NCBI RefSeq assembly: GCF_019597925.1
Contig: NZ_CP080442.1
Location: 3,018,001 to 3,082,000 of the forward strand
Direction: 5' to 3'
From: [Clostridium] scindens
GTDB lineage: Bacteria > Bacillota > Clostridia > Lachnospirales > Lachnospiraceae
Length of the DNA: 64,000 nt
Under the pieces are notes generated by a model. That model made no database searches. It was not told the DNA's origin and saw only the letters and a program-made list of their open reading frames with translations. Numbering within the stretch: position 1 is the first letter of the stretch; every line of letters starts with the position of its first letter. Made by a program: the position numbers and the translations under genes. Positions 51,323-58,513 of this stretch are shown in pieces.

Positions 51323-51449
51323 TAAGCGGTACCTCCATATTCTAATTTTGTGCTTTTTGGATAATAAAAAAACGGCCTTTATTCGTAAATCATGTGGAAA
51401 CGACTTACAAACATAGGTCCGATTCATACATTACCCGATTACAGTTATT

Positions 51450-51478
51450 ACTATATCATGTATTCCTTTAAAAGTAAA
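51450..51478 (-). promoter_or_regulatory. Promoter of the cold-shock gene
   Basis: TTTACT (51478-51473) and TATAGT (51455-51450) on the minus strand with a 17-nt spacer, giving a leader of about 120 nt. Confidence 0.6.
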
Positions 51479-51608
51479 TAGAAACTTTTCAAAAAACTGG
51501 CCTGTTTGTTTTCTTCGTATCTGGACTTTTCAAGCCATCCACTTTAGTGATAGTATAGTCTACAGAAAAGCAATTGCTATTTTAATACATTAAAGGATGT
51601 GAACCGAC

Positions 51609-52493
51609 TTGACGAAAAAAATCGCTGTAATCAATGATTTGTCCGGATTCGGCCGCTGCTCTCTCACTGCGGCCATCTCCGTCCATTCAGCCATGGGCGT
51701 CCAGGCTTGCCCGCTTCCAACCGCAATCCTGACTGCGCAGACCGGCTATCCCAGCTACTACTGTGATGACTACACAGACAAGATGGAGCATTACCGCACC
51801 GAATGGAAAAAGATGGGGCAGCATTTCGACGGAATATACACCGGCTTTGTAGCCGGAGAAGCGCAGATCCGGCAGATTTTCAACTTCATAGACACCTTCG
51901 ACAGCCCGGATACCTTTCTGCTGGTAGATCCGGTTATGGGGGATAATGGACGTACCTATTCTATCTTTACTCCTCCCCTCCTGTCACAGATGAGAAGGCT
52001 TGCTATGAGGGCAGATATCATCACCCCTAATCTTACGGAATTCTGCCTTCTGGCGGAAGCAGATTATAACAAGATCGCCAGTTTCGCACAGATAGACCAG
52101 CAGCTGTCCGCCATCCGCGCATTGGGCCAGTCGTTCTGCCAGGACGGCCCCCGCGACATCGTGGTCACCGGAATCAATTTCATGGATGCCAACGGGACGC
52201 AGCAGGTAGGCAACCTATACATGAATCATAAGGATTCTTTTTTCTGCTCTCTGCCTTACGTTGGCGGAAGCTACTCAGGCACCGGGGATTTATTCGCCTC
52301 CTGCATCAGCGCGGGGATGGCCAGAGGCATTCCTCTCCCAGACATTATGCAAACTGCCGGACAGTTTCTGGAACTGGCCATCACGGATACCGTAGCAGAG
52401 GGAATCCCCCGCAATGATGGCGTAAACTACGAGAAATACCTGTCTTGCCTGATTCCGGAATGTAACCATTTTTTTAATCATAAGGAAGGATGA
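51609..52493 (+). CDS. pdxY: Pyridoxamine/pyridoxal kinase
   Basis: The 294-residue ribokinase-fold enzyme phosphorylates B6 vitamers to their 5'-phosphates. NDLSGFGRCSLTAAI, PTAILTAQTGYP, LVDPVMGDNGRTY, ITPNLTEFCLL and GGSYSGTGDLFASCI give the vitamin-kinase pattern with the catalytic Asp in GTGD. TTG is the only in-frame start compatible with the upstream AAAGGATGTG. The ECF S-component gene begins 6 nt after its stop, suggesting a joint B6 uptake and trapping unit. Confidence 0.9.
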   Translation: MTKKIAVINDLSGFGRCSLTAAISVHSAMGVQACPLPTAILTAQTGYPSYYCDDYTDKMEHYRTEWKKMGQHFDGIYTGFVAGEAQIRQIFNFIDTFDSPDTFLLVDPVMGDNGRTYSIFTPPLLSQMRRLAMRADIITPNLTEFCLLAEADYNKIASFAQIDQQLSAIRALGQSFCQDGPRDIVVTGINFMDANGTQQVGNLYMNHKDSFFCSLPYVGGSYSGTGDLFASCISAGMARGIPLPDIMQTAGQFLELAITDTVAEGIPRNDGVNYEKYLSCLIPECNHFFNHKEG

Positions 52494-52499
52494 TGAATT

Positions 52500-53030
52500 A
52501 TGAAAACGAACAACAGGCCCGCTGCCCTCATCACCGTCACTGGCCTATTCGCAGCAATGATCGCCTTAATGACCGCATATATTTTTCACATACCATATGG
52601 CGCGAACGGAGGATATATCCACTTCGGAGATGCCTTGATCTATATCGCAGCCATTCTTTTGCCCCGCCCGTATGCCCTGGCCGCAGCGGCGATCGGAGGC
52701 GGGCTTGCGGATCTCATGACCGCGCCAATGTGGGCGCCCGCGACCATATTGATCAAGATGCTTATCACGCTTCCATTTACCAGTCATAGCACAAAGATGC
52801 TGGAGATGCGCAATATAATCGCTCCGCTCCCTGCCCTTTTCCTGTCCGCAACAGGCTACTATCTGGCGGAGGGCATCCTCTTCGGCTCTTTTGCAGCGCC
52901 GCTGGCTTCTCTTGCCGGAAGCGCCATACAGTCTGGCGGAAGCGCGGTTATCTTTCTTCTTACCGCAGCAGCGCTTGATCGGATCCATATAAAAGCCAAG
53001 ACACAGCAGCTTTTATTCAGCAATCACTAA
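52500..53030 (+). CDS. ECF-type transporter S component
   Basis: The 176-residue membrane protein has five to six hydrophobic segments and the S-component look: VTGLFAAMIALMTAYIF, GGYIHFGDALIYIAA, and AAAIGGGLADLMTAPMW. Such proteins bind a vitamin outside the cell and join shared ECF ATPases. Sitting 6 nt behind a B6 kinase gene, a B6 vitamer is the favoured substrate. HMP or thiamine precursors are alternatives because ThiW-like proteins look similar. A ribosome site AAGGA lies within the end of the kinase gene. Confidence 0.78.
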   Translation: MKTNNRPAALITVTGLFAAMIALMTAYIFHIPYGANGGYIHFGDALIYIAAILLPRPYALAAAAIGGGLADLMTAPMWAPATILIKMLITLPFTSHSTKMLEMRNIIAPLPALFLSATGYYLAEGILFGSFAAPLASLAGSAIQSGGSAVIFLLTAAALDRIHIKAKTQQLLFSNH

Positions 53031-53054
53031 GATTATAGAAAGGAAGGATATACG

Positions 53055-53651
53055 ATGGCTGATATTTTATACACTTACAAAGACCAGGTATATGCTAATA
53101 TTACCAACAAATGCAACTGCCGCTGCCGCTTCTGCATCCGAAGCCACGAAGACGGCGTAGGCGACGCAGACACGCTCTGGCACAAGACTGATCCCACCCT
53201 CGAGCAGATCAAGGAAGCTATGGACGCCTTTGATTTTACCGGCTACAAGGAACTGGTCTTCTGCGGCTATGGAGAGCCCACTTGCGCGATCGATAACCTG
53301 GTCGCCTCGGCAAAATATGCGAAAGAAAAATATGGATTGTCCATCCGGGTAAACACCAACGGGTTAGCAAACCTATACTATGGCAAAGATGTCATTCCGT
53401 TTCTTGCACAGGCCGTGGATTCCGTATCCATCAGCCTGAATGCGCCAACCAGCGAGCAGTATAATGAAGTTTCCCGCCCACAGCTTGACAACGCGTTTGA
53501 AGGACTCCTTCAATTCGCAACAGAATGCAAGGGACAAATTCCTTCGGTGAAACTTACAATTGTAGATGTACTGCCCAAGGAGGAAATCGAGGCATGCAAG
53601 AAATTGGCTGCCTCGCTGGATATACCACTAAGAATACGCAGATATGCCTAA
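53055..53651 (+). CDS. Small radical SAM protein (TatD-linked type)
   Basis: The 198-residue protein carries the radical-SAM triad CNCRCRFC (C-x3-C-x2-C) in NITNKCNCRCRFCIRS, followed by GVGDADTLW. This resembles the small rSAM family often found beside TatD nuclease genes. The remaining part holds the SAM-binding VFCGYGEPT and VNTNGLAN. No TatD gene is in the window. It follows the S-component gene at 24 nt with GGAAGGA before the ATG. The substrate is unknown; a link to cofactor metabolism is only suggested by position. Confidence 0.82.
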   Translation: MADILYTYKDQVYANITNKCNCRCRFCIRSHEDGVGDADTLWHKTDPTLEQIKEAMDAFDFTGYKELVFCGYGEPTCAIDNLVASAKYAKEKYGLSIRVNTNGLANLYYGKDVIPFLAQAVDSVSISLNAPTSEQYNEVSRPQLDNAFEGLLQFATECKGQIPSVKLTIVDVLPKEEIEACKKLAASLDIPLRIRRYA

Positions 53652-53680
53652 CAGCACTCTGCGAAATACGGGGATGGAAT

Positions 53681-54571
53681 ATGGACAGAATATTAACTTA
53701 TCAGATTGGCCCTTCCGAGGGAGGGCTACGGATTGAGCAGTTTCTCCGGCGCAGGGGATACTCGCTTCAGAATCTCACCCAGTTAAAGAAAATGAAAGAA
53801 AGCGTGCTTGTAAATGGCCAGTGGCTTCATCTGAACCGCCGTCTTACATCTGGCGACGAACTGGTAATCCACATACAGGAACATGAGTCCTCCAAACATA
53901 TTCCTGCGGTAAACCTGCCTCTGGATATCGTGTACGAGGATGAGGACATCATCGTCATCAATAAGCCTGCCGGAATGCCCATCCATCCCTCCCAGAATAA
54001 TTACAGGAATTCTCTTGCCAATGCCCTCGCCTGGTATTATCAAGAACAGGGAAAGGCTTTCGTATTCCGGTGTACCAACCGGCTGGACCGGGATACTTCC
54101 GGTCTTACCGTTGTCTCCAAGCATATGCTAAGCGGCAATGTTCTGTCATCTATGGCCGCCGGACGAATGCTTCACCGGGAATACCTGGCAATCTGCAGAG
54201 GCCATATCACGCCCTCTGCCGGAACCATCCATGCTCCTTTATCACGAAAGCCCGGCTCCATCATCGAGCGCACTGTAGACTGGGAGCAGGGAGAGACGGC
54301 CATCACCCATTATCGCGTCGTAGAGGAAAAGAACGGACACAGCCTCGTCTCACTTCGCCTGGAGACTGGCCGCACCCATCAAATACGCATTCATATGAAA
54401 CATCTGGGCTATCCGCTCATTGGGGATTATCTGTATAATCCTGACATGGAATATATCGGGAGACAGGCGCTGCATTCCCATAAGCTTTCATTCCCTCATC
54501 CAATTACCGGAGAGGAGATGGAATTCATCGCGCCGCTGCCCGAGGACATGCAATCGGTGCTGGATCCCTAA
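53681..54571 (+). CDS. RluA-family pseudouridine synthase
   Basis: The 296-residue protein isomerises uridine to pseudouridine in rRNA or tRNA. An S4-like N-terminal part (LRIEQFLRRRGYSLQNL, VLVNG) precedes the catalytic domain with INKPAGMPIHPS and CTNRLDRDTSGLTVVSK, whose Asp is the catalytic residue; the usual His before RLDRDTSG is Asn. GRTHQIRIHMKHLGYPLIGD ends the core. The ATG at 53,681 was chosen because upstream starts overlap the radical SAM gene. Its ribosome site GGGGATGG is weak. The target site is unknown. Confidence 0.93.
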   Translation: MDRILTYQIGPSEGGLRIEQFLRRRGYSLQNLTQLKKMKESVLVNGQWLHLNRRLTSGDELVIHIQEHESSKHIPAVNLPLDIVYEDEDIIVINKPAGMPIHPSQNNYRNSLANALAWYYQEQGKAFVFRCTNRLDRDTSGLTVVSKHMLSGNVLSSMAAGRMLHREYLAICRGHITPSAGTIHAPLSRKPGSIIERTVDWEQGETAITHYRVVEEKNGHSLVSLRLETGRTHQIRIHMKHLGYPLIGDYLYNPDMEYIGRQALHSHKLSFPHPITGEEMEFIAPLPEDMQSVLDP

Positions 54572-54610
54572 ACCTTAACAGGCCTTTTACCAGGGCTTAT
54601 GATTTTCTTA

Positions 54611-54670
54611 AGAATCTTTAGAAAATTTTCTGACTGTTGACATACTTACGTCACATTTACTCCTTATAAT
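54611..54670 (+). promoter_or_regulatory. Promoter region of small RNA A
   Basis: TTGACA (54637-54642) and TATAAT (54665-54670) are 22 nt apart; a normal -35 at 17 nt is poor (ATACTT), suggesting activator dependence. AATCTTTAGAAA upstream, GTCACATTT in the spacer and TTATCA after the -10 are shared with small RNA B. Confidence 0.65.
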
Positions 54671-54676
54671 AAACTT

Positions 54677-54808
54677 ATCAGATAAAGAAGACGGTAGTCG
54701 TACTGAGGCGTCTGTATGATTACCGGACTTCGCCTAACAATACGTAAAATTTACATAGATTTTTTCATCCCCCTCTCGGGCCGGCGCATAAGTGCCGGCC
54801 CTCTCTCT
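54677..54808 (+). ncRNA. Small RNA A
   Basis: The predicted transcript of about 130 nt starts after the TATAAT, folds into a 12-bp stem (54692-54703 with 54714-54725) and carries a 38-nt block (54725-54762) identical to small RNA B. It ends at the hairpin GGGCCGGC/GCCGGCCC (54778-54801). An ATG frame at 54,716 (MITGLRLTIRK...) runs 32 codons but through the terminator. No known RNA family was recognised. Confidence 0.7.
54778..54801 (+). terminator. Terminator of small RNA A
   Basis: GGGCCGGC (54778-54785) pairs with GCCGGCCC (54794-54801) around GCATAAGT; CTCTCTCT follows. Confidence 0.8.
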
Positions 54809-54905
54809 GCGTAAAAAAATGAATAATTTTTACATAAGGTATTCCCTCAGGCGAATCTCTTATGCTATAATCAATACGTGGCTCCTATCCGGAGCCATAC
54901 ACTAT

Positions 54906-54991
54906 GCAGCAGTGGTCGAGTTGGCTGAAGGCGTCTGCCTCGAAAGCAGAAGAGCCGAAAGGCTCCGGGGGTTCAAATCCCTCCTGCTGCG
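54906..54991 (+). tRNA. tRNA-Ser (anticodon CGA)
   Basis: A class II tRNA with acceptor GCAGCAG/CTGCTGC, anticodon stem TCTGC/GCAGA with loop CTCGAAA (anticodon CGA, codon UCG), a long variable arm (GAGCC/GGCTC) and T-loop TTCAAAT. CCA is not encoded. It lies between the two small-RNA genes. Confidence 0.95.
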
Positions 54992-54995
54992 TTTT

Positions 54996-55031
54996 ATCCT
55001 GCAAGTACATTTCTTTTGGTACATGCAGGAT
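54996..55031 (+). terminator. Terminator after tRNA-Ser
   Basis: ATCCTGCA and GTAC pair with GTAC and TGCAGGAT with one mismatch between the blocks; ATTTTTTT follows. Confidence 0.9.
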
Positions 55032-55060
55032 ATTTTTTTCAATAATTTCTTCCGTTTTTC

Positions 55061-55123
55061 TTAAGATTCTTTAGAAACATTTCCACCTTCTGACATATCT
55101 GCTTCACATTTTCCGGCTATAAT
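55061..55123 (+). promoter_or_regulatory. Promoter region of small RNA B
   Basis: CTGACA (55090-55095) and TATAAT (55118-55123) are 22 nt apart. TTCTTTAGAAA, TTCACATTTT and ATATCA occur at the positions found for small RNA A. Confidence 0.65.
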
Positions 55124-55129
55124 AATCAT

Positions 55130-55258
55130 ATCAATTAAAGAAGACGGCGGTTGTGCTTAGTTACTTTGTATGATTGCTGGACTTCGCCTAACAATACGTA
55201 AAATTTACATAGATTTCATACCTCTTTAAAGGCCGATGCATAAGCACCGGCCTTCTCT
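55130..55258 (+). ncRNA. Small RNA B
   Basis: A paralogue of small RNA A with the same promoter layout, a 12-bp stem (55145-55156 with 55168-55179), the identical 38-nt block (55179-55216) and a terminator (55228-55254). Five stem substitutions relative to A all keep pairing, one of them a double change from T-A to C-G. A 19-codon frame at 55,170-55,229 starts MIAGLRLTIRK and ends IPL, but it has no ribosome site. Confidence 0.7.
55228..55254. terminator. Terminator of small RNA B, shared with larE
   Basis: AAGGCCG-A-TGC pairs with GCA-C-CGGCCTT around ATAA; CTCTCT follows on the plus strand. It lies between convergent transcripts. Confidence 0.75.
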
Positions 55259-55266
55259 CTATCGTA

Positions 55267-56088
55267 TCAGTATCTTAATTTCTGATCCATGCTCCCGGAC
55301 CGGAATCCTTCCAGATCAAGCGTAATATAGACATAGCCCAGGCTCTTGAGATATTCCGCAATCTCATTTTTATATTCCATGACCACGTCCATAGCCTGGC
55401 AGTCTACCTCGATTCTGGCAATATCGCCATGGACTCTGACCCGTATATTATAAAGCCCGAGTTCCTTAAGATAAGACTCTGCCTCTTCCACCTTGCGCAT
55501 ATCCGCATAAGTCAGCCTGGTTCCATAAGGGAATCTGGTGGCCAGGCAAGGCGTCGAAGGCTTCTTCGCTACGGAGATCCCATATTCTTTCGCAAGCAGC
55601 CTGACCTCTTCCTTGGTAATGCAGGCATCCGCCAAAGGACTGATGATCCCCAATTCTCTTATCGCGCGGATGCCCGGGCGGTAGGCCTTAAGGTCATCCG
55701 CATTGGTCCCTTCTAATATCCATCCCGCCTGCAGTTTAGCGGCCTCGCCCTGGATCTGCTCAAACAAATGCCTTTTGCAGCGATAGCACCGGTCTGTCGG
55801 ATTATCCGCAATCTGCGCGGATTCCAGTTCGTCAATCTGAAGTATCCTGAAATCAGCGCCAATCTCTTCGGCCACCCTCCTGGCGCTTTGCGCGTCACCG
55901 GACGGGTGCATCGCCGTATGAAGGAAGACTGCATGCACCTTCCGCTTACTTTTTAACGCCGCTTCGCAGGCAAGCTTCAGCAGCAGGCTGCTGTCTACTC
56001 CGCCGGAAAATGCTACGATCACGTCCTTCTTCGCATAGTCTTCCATCTGCCTTTTCAGGCACTGTATCTTCTCTTCATTCCTCTTCAT
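55267..56088 (-). CDS. larE: LarE, sulfur insertase for the nickel-pincer cofactor
   Basis: The 273-residue PP-loop enzyme adenylates the pyridinium carboxylates made by LarB and inserts sulfur. The ATP loop is AFSGGVDSSLLLKLA. Three cysteines fit the cluster-type LarE: Cys101 and Cys104 in CYRC and Cys181 in STPCLATRFPYG. That arrangement suggests a [4Fe-4S]-dependent enzyme rather than the single-Cys sacrificial form. It overlaps larB by 4 nt. LarC and a LarA-type racemase are not in the window. Confidence 0.9.
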   Translation of the reverse strand: MKRNEEKIQCLKRQMEDYAKKDVIVAFSGGVDSSLLLKLACEAALKSKRKVHAVFLHTAMHPSGDAQSARRVAEEIGADFRILQIDELESAQIADNPTDRCYRCKRHLFEQIQGEAAKLQAGWILEGTNADDLKAYRPGIRAIRELGIISPLADACITKEEVRLLAKEYGISVAKKPSTPCLATRFPYGTRLTYADMRKVEEAESYLKELGLYNIRVRVHGDIARIEVDCQAMDVVMEYKNEIAEYLKSLGYVYITLDLEGFRSGSMDQKLRY

Positions 56089-56852
56089 TCCTTTTCCTCT
56101 TCCTGCCTTCCTCTTAATCCCAGCCTGTTTATCTGGGCCGCGATATAGCCCGCCCCGTAGCCATTGTCAATATTCACCACCGAGATGCCATTGGCGCAGG
56201 AATTAATCATGGTCAGAAGGGCCGACAGTCCATGCATGCTGGCGCCATACCCAACCGACGTCGGGACGGCAATGACCGGCTTATCCACCAGGCCTCCAAT
56301 GACGCTGGCAAGAGCGCCTTCCATGCCAGCCACCGCGATCACGCAGTTTGCCCGCTGTATGGTCTCCAGCCTGGCAAGCAGCCTGTGCAGCCCGCTTACT
56401 CCCACATCGTAAACGCGCTCTACGCAGGCGCCAAAATATTCGGCCACCTGGGCCGCTTCCTCTGCCACCGGAATATCTGCCGTGCCTGCCGTACAGACCG
56501 CGATGCAGCCTGCTTTTGCCTTTCCTTCATGTTCTATCTTCAGTATCCTTGATGTCTCGTCATACTGCACCTGTGCGTACTTGCCTCTTATCAGTTCATA
56601 TTGTTCCCTGGATGCCCTGGTGCCAAGGACTTCCCCTTCTTCCTCATACAGCCTGCCAAAGATCGCAAGGAGATGCGCATCTGCTTTCCCCGCACAGAAC
56701 ACGACTTCCGGGAAACCGGAGCGTATCTTCCTGTGGGTATCCAGCTTGGCATACCCCAGATCCTCAAAAGGCTGGCGTCTCAAGGCGCCTTCGGCTTCCT
56801 CAAGGGTCAGTTCGCCCTTCTTTAACTTTTCCAGTATCTCGCGTGTCTCCAT
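56085..56852 (-). CDS. larB: LarB, pyridinium-3,5-biscarboxylic acid mononucleotide synthase
   Basis: The 255-residue protein carboxylates and hydrolyses nicotinate adenine dinucleotide in the first step of nickel-pincer cofactor synthesis. The AIR-carboxylase-like core is visible in VCTAGTADIPVAEEAA, VAGMEGALASVIGGLVDKPVIAVPTSVGYG and NIDNGYGAGYIAAQIN. GGAGGAG precedes the ATG. It is the first gene of the larBE pair. Confidence 0.92.
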   Translation of the reverse strand: METREILEKLKKGELTLEEAEGALRRQPFEDLGYAKLDTHRKIRSGFPEVVFCAGKADAHLLAIFGRLYEEEGEVLGTRASREQYELIRGKYAQVQYDETSRILKIEHEGKAKAGCIAVCTAGTADIPVAEEAAQVAEYFGACVERVYDVGVSGLHRLLARLETIQRANCVIAVAGMEGALASVIGGLVDKPVIAVPTSVGYGASMHGLSALLTMINSCANGISVVNIDNGYGAGYIAAQINRLGLRGRQEEEKE

Positions 56853-56872
56853 AATCTCCTCCTGTATGCATG

Positions 56873-57196
56873 CTATTCATCCTGTTTATCGATTTCTTTC
56901 TTAATATTTTCCCAGACTCTTTCCGACATCGCCTTATACTCCGTCTCCTCTACGCTCTCTTCCAAAATGACATACTTTTCCAAATACTCCCTTTCCAGGC
57001 TGGCATACTCCGGATACTGCTCCATAAATTCTGTATATTCAACAATCCTGTCTTCTTCCAGCAGCCTCCTGGCCGTCTTCATGTATCCATTGAAAGAAAG
57101 GCCATGATTACGATTAGTCCTTGTCCTATACGCAAATACTACGCGTATATAATATTTAATTTTGCTTAAAGAAATCCATATCTTATTCATACACAT
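56873..57196 (-). CDS. Hypothetical small protein
   Basis: A frame of up to 107 codons ends 20 nt above larB. The C-terminal 70 residues are acidic and helical (LLEEDRIVEYTEFMEQYPE, VWENIKKEIDKQDE); the N-terminal part is basic. No family was recognised. The start is unsure: ATG codons at 57,196 and near residue 39 both lack a good ribosome site. It may be the first gene of the larBE transcript. Confidence 0.5.
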   Translation of the reverse strand: MCMNKIWISLSKIKYYIRVVFAYRTRTNRNHGLSFNGYMKTARRLLEEDRIVEYTEFMEQYPEYASLEREYLEKYVILEESVEETEYKAMSERVWENIKKEIDKQDE

Positions 57197-57305
57197 ATTT
57201 ATACCACCATCTACTGTCTTTTAATATATGATAACTCATTTTGAGTTAAATCTCAACGTGATTGATTCAAGTATAATAATATGTTTCCAACAGGAGGGAA
57301 TTTGT

Positions 57306-57536
57306 ATGACGTATCACGAAGACTTGTATATGATTTACAGAGATCGTCTTAGGGCGCTGCGAGAAGATAGCGATCTTTCACAGAAAACGATCGCGGATTA
57401 TCTCGGCATTGGTCAGACTACTTATTCCCAATACGAACTTGGCAAACGTTCCATGCCAGTAGAATATATTATCAGACTCTGCCAGTTTTATAACGTTTCC
57501 GCAGATTATATGCTTGGTTTATCTAATGAAAAATAA
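57306..57536 (+). CDS. XRE-family HTH regulator
   Basis: The 76-residue protein is almost entirely a Cro/CI-type helix-turn-helix: LRALREDSDLSQKTIADYL, GIGQTTYSQYELGKRSMP, then ADYMLGLSNEK. AGGAGG lies 9 nt before the ATG at 57,306; a longer in-frame start has none. It is divergent from the hypothetical/larBE genes and could regulate them. Confidence 0.92.
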   Translation: MTYHEDLYMIYRDRLRALREDSDLSQKTIADYLGIGQTTYSQYELGKRSMPVEYIIRLCQFYNVSADYMLGLSNEK

Positions 57537-57551
57537 AGATATCAGAATGTC

Positions 57552-57585
57552 ACACAGGGCAGGCCAAAAATGGCCTGCCCTGTGT
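57552..57585. terminator. Bidirectional terminator
   Basis: A perfect 15-bp stem (57552-57566 with 57571-57585) with a 4-nt loop between the XRE and bL25 genes. Confidence 0.88.
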
Positions 57586-57627
57586 TTCCCATGACACGAT
57601 CATCTATGATGCTGTTACCGCGCTGCC

Positions 57628-58194
57628 TTACTCTTCTGCCTCGTCATCTGTACCAGCGGATTCTCCAATATGGAAGATCTGCATATCTTCCGGGGTGATC
57701 AGTTCTACCCCTTGTTTCTGCTCCAACTTCAGATCTCTGACATAGAAGTTTTTAATCTCAGGGGAAAGTGTTTCAAAGTCAATCACAATCTCATCAAGCA
57801 AGTTGGCCGGATCTGCCTTATAATGGATCTCGGACAGTTCCTGGCTGACGAATCCCCGGACGCAGGCCTCATTGACAAATCTGATCTGTGCTGTTATGGA
57901 TATGCTCTCTCCCGCGACCAATGTCTGGAAATCCAGCGCCATAATCTGCTTTTTCATAGAATCATAGTCAACATTCTTAATGACGCAGGCAATCTTCTGG
58001 TCTTTTAATTCCAGAGTGACCTGAGTTCCTTCCCCGTGTTCTTTGATCAGCTGCAAGGCATCCTGCTGGGCATACTGGAGAGATATGGGCTTCTTTAAGT
58101 CGCTTCCAAACAGTACGCCGGTGGCGAATCCCTCACGTCTTAATCTTTTTGCTTTCATTAGCGGGCTTCTTTTTTCTGCTTTTAACGTGATCAT
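57628..58194 (-). CDS. rplY: Ribosomal protein bL25 (Ctc type, two domains)
   Basis: The 188-residue protein consists of the 5S-rRNA-binding L25 domain (about 1-92; SPLMKAKRLRREGFATGVLFG) and the C-terminal TL5/Ctc beta domain, ending in an acidic tail. In Bacillus the long form is the general stress protein Ctc. AGGAGG precedes the ATG. A leader with a terminator-like hairpin lies in front, so its expression may be attenuated. Confidence 0.93.
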   Translation of the reverse strand: MITLKAEKRSPLMKAKRLRREGFATGVLFGSDLKKPISLQYAQQDALQLIKEHGEGTQVTLELKDQKIACVIKNVDYDSMKKQIMALDFQTLVAGESISITAQIRFVNEACVRGFVSQELSEIHYKADPANLLDEIVIDFETLSPEIKNFYVRDLKLEQKQGVELITPEDMQIFHIGESAGTDDEAEE

Positions 58195-58242
58195 ATCTGC
58201 TACCTCCTACTTGGCGTTATCTGGTTTCCGTACACGCAAAAA

Positions 58243-58334
58243 CAAAAAAACTCCCATTTACCTTGTAAGTGTAGCTGGGAGCTTTCTTATTGGAAGTTCT
58301 GTATGCACTATCTTAATTATAGCACGATTGTCAA
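58243..58334 (-). promoter_or_regulatory. bL25 leader with promoter and attenuator-like hairpin
   Basis: On the minus strand a TTGACA (58334-58329) with GATAGT 16 nt on, or TATAAT at 58,321-58,316, would start a leader of about 100 nt. It contains CTCCCA/TGGGAG with an inner CTTAC/GTAAA stem (58251-58281) and a T7 run (58250-58244), 50 nt before the bL25 start. Confidence 0.55.
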
Positions 58335-58352
58335 GTATTATGGAATGTGACT

Positions 58353-58511
58353 CTATTTACGGCTAACATATTTCATGATGTCGTCTTCGCCGTGGTGCCA
58401 TCTCTAAAGAACGCCTTTTTCATACTCTTCACGCATATACCGTCTGCTTGTTCCAAACAGTGATATGAAGAGATTGTGTTCTTCCTCTATAATCTCGAAA
58501 AAAAACTGATA
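58353..58511 (-). pseudogene. Possible gene remnant below the ABC permease
   Basis: A 35-codon frame without start (58511-58404; FFFEIIEEEHNLFISLFG) ends at TAG, and a further 16 codons (RWHHGEDDIMKYVSRK) in the same frame end at 58,353. The composition looks like real helical protein, but no family was recognised. It may be a decayed gene end or chance. Confidence 0.25.
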
Positions 58512-58513
58512 GC

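Noticed and set aside
51479..51608. Riboswitch upstream of the B6 kinase
   Set aside because: The 130 nt show no terminator or conserved riboswitch core; only an ill-defined promoter region.
54621..54635. CodY-box-like sequence before small RNA A
   Set aside because: The match is partial and is not kept at the same place in small RNA B or element C.
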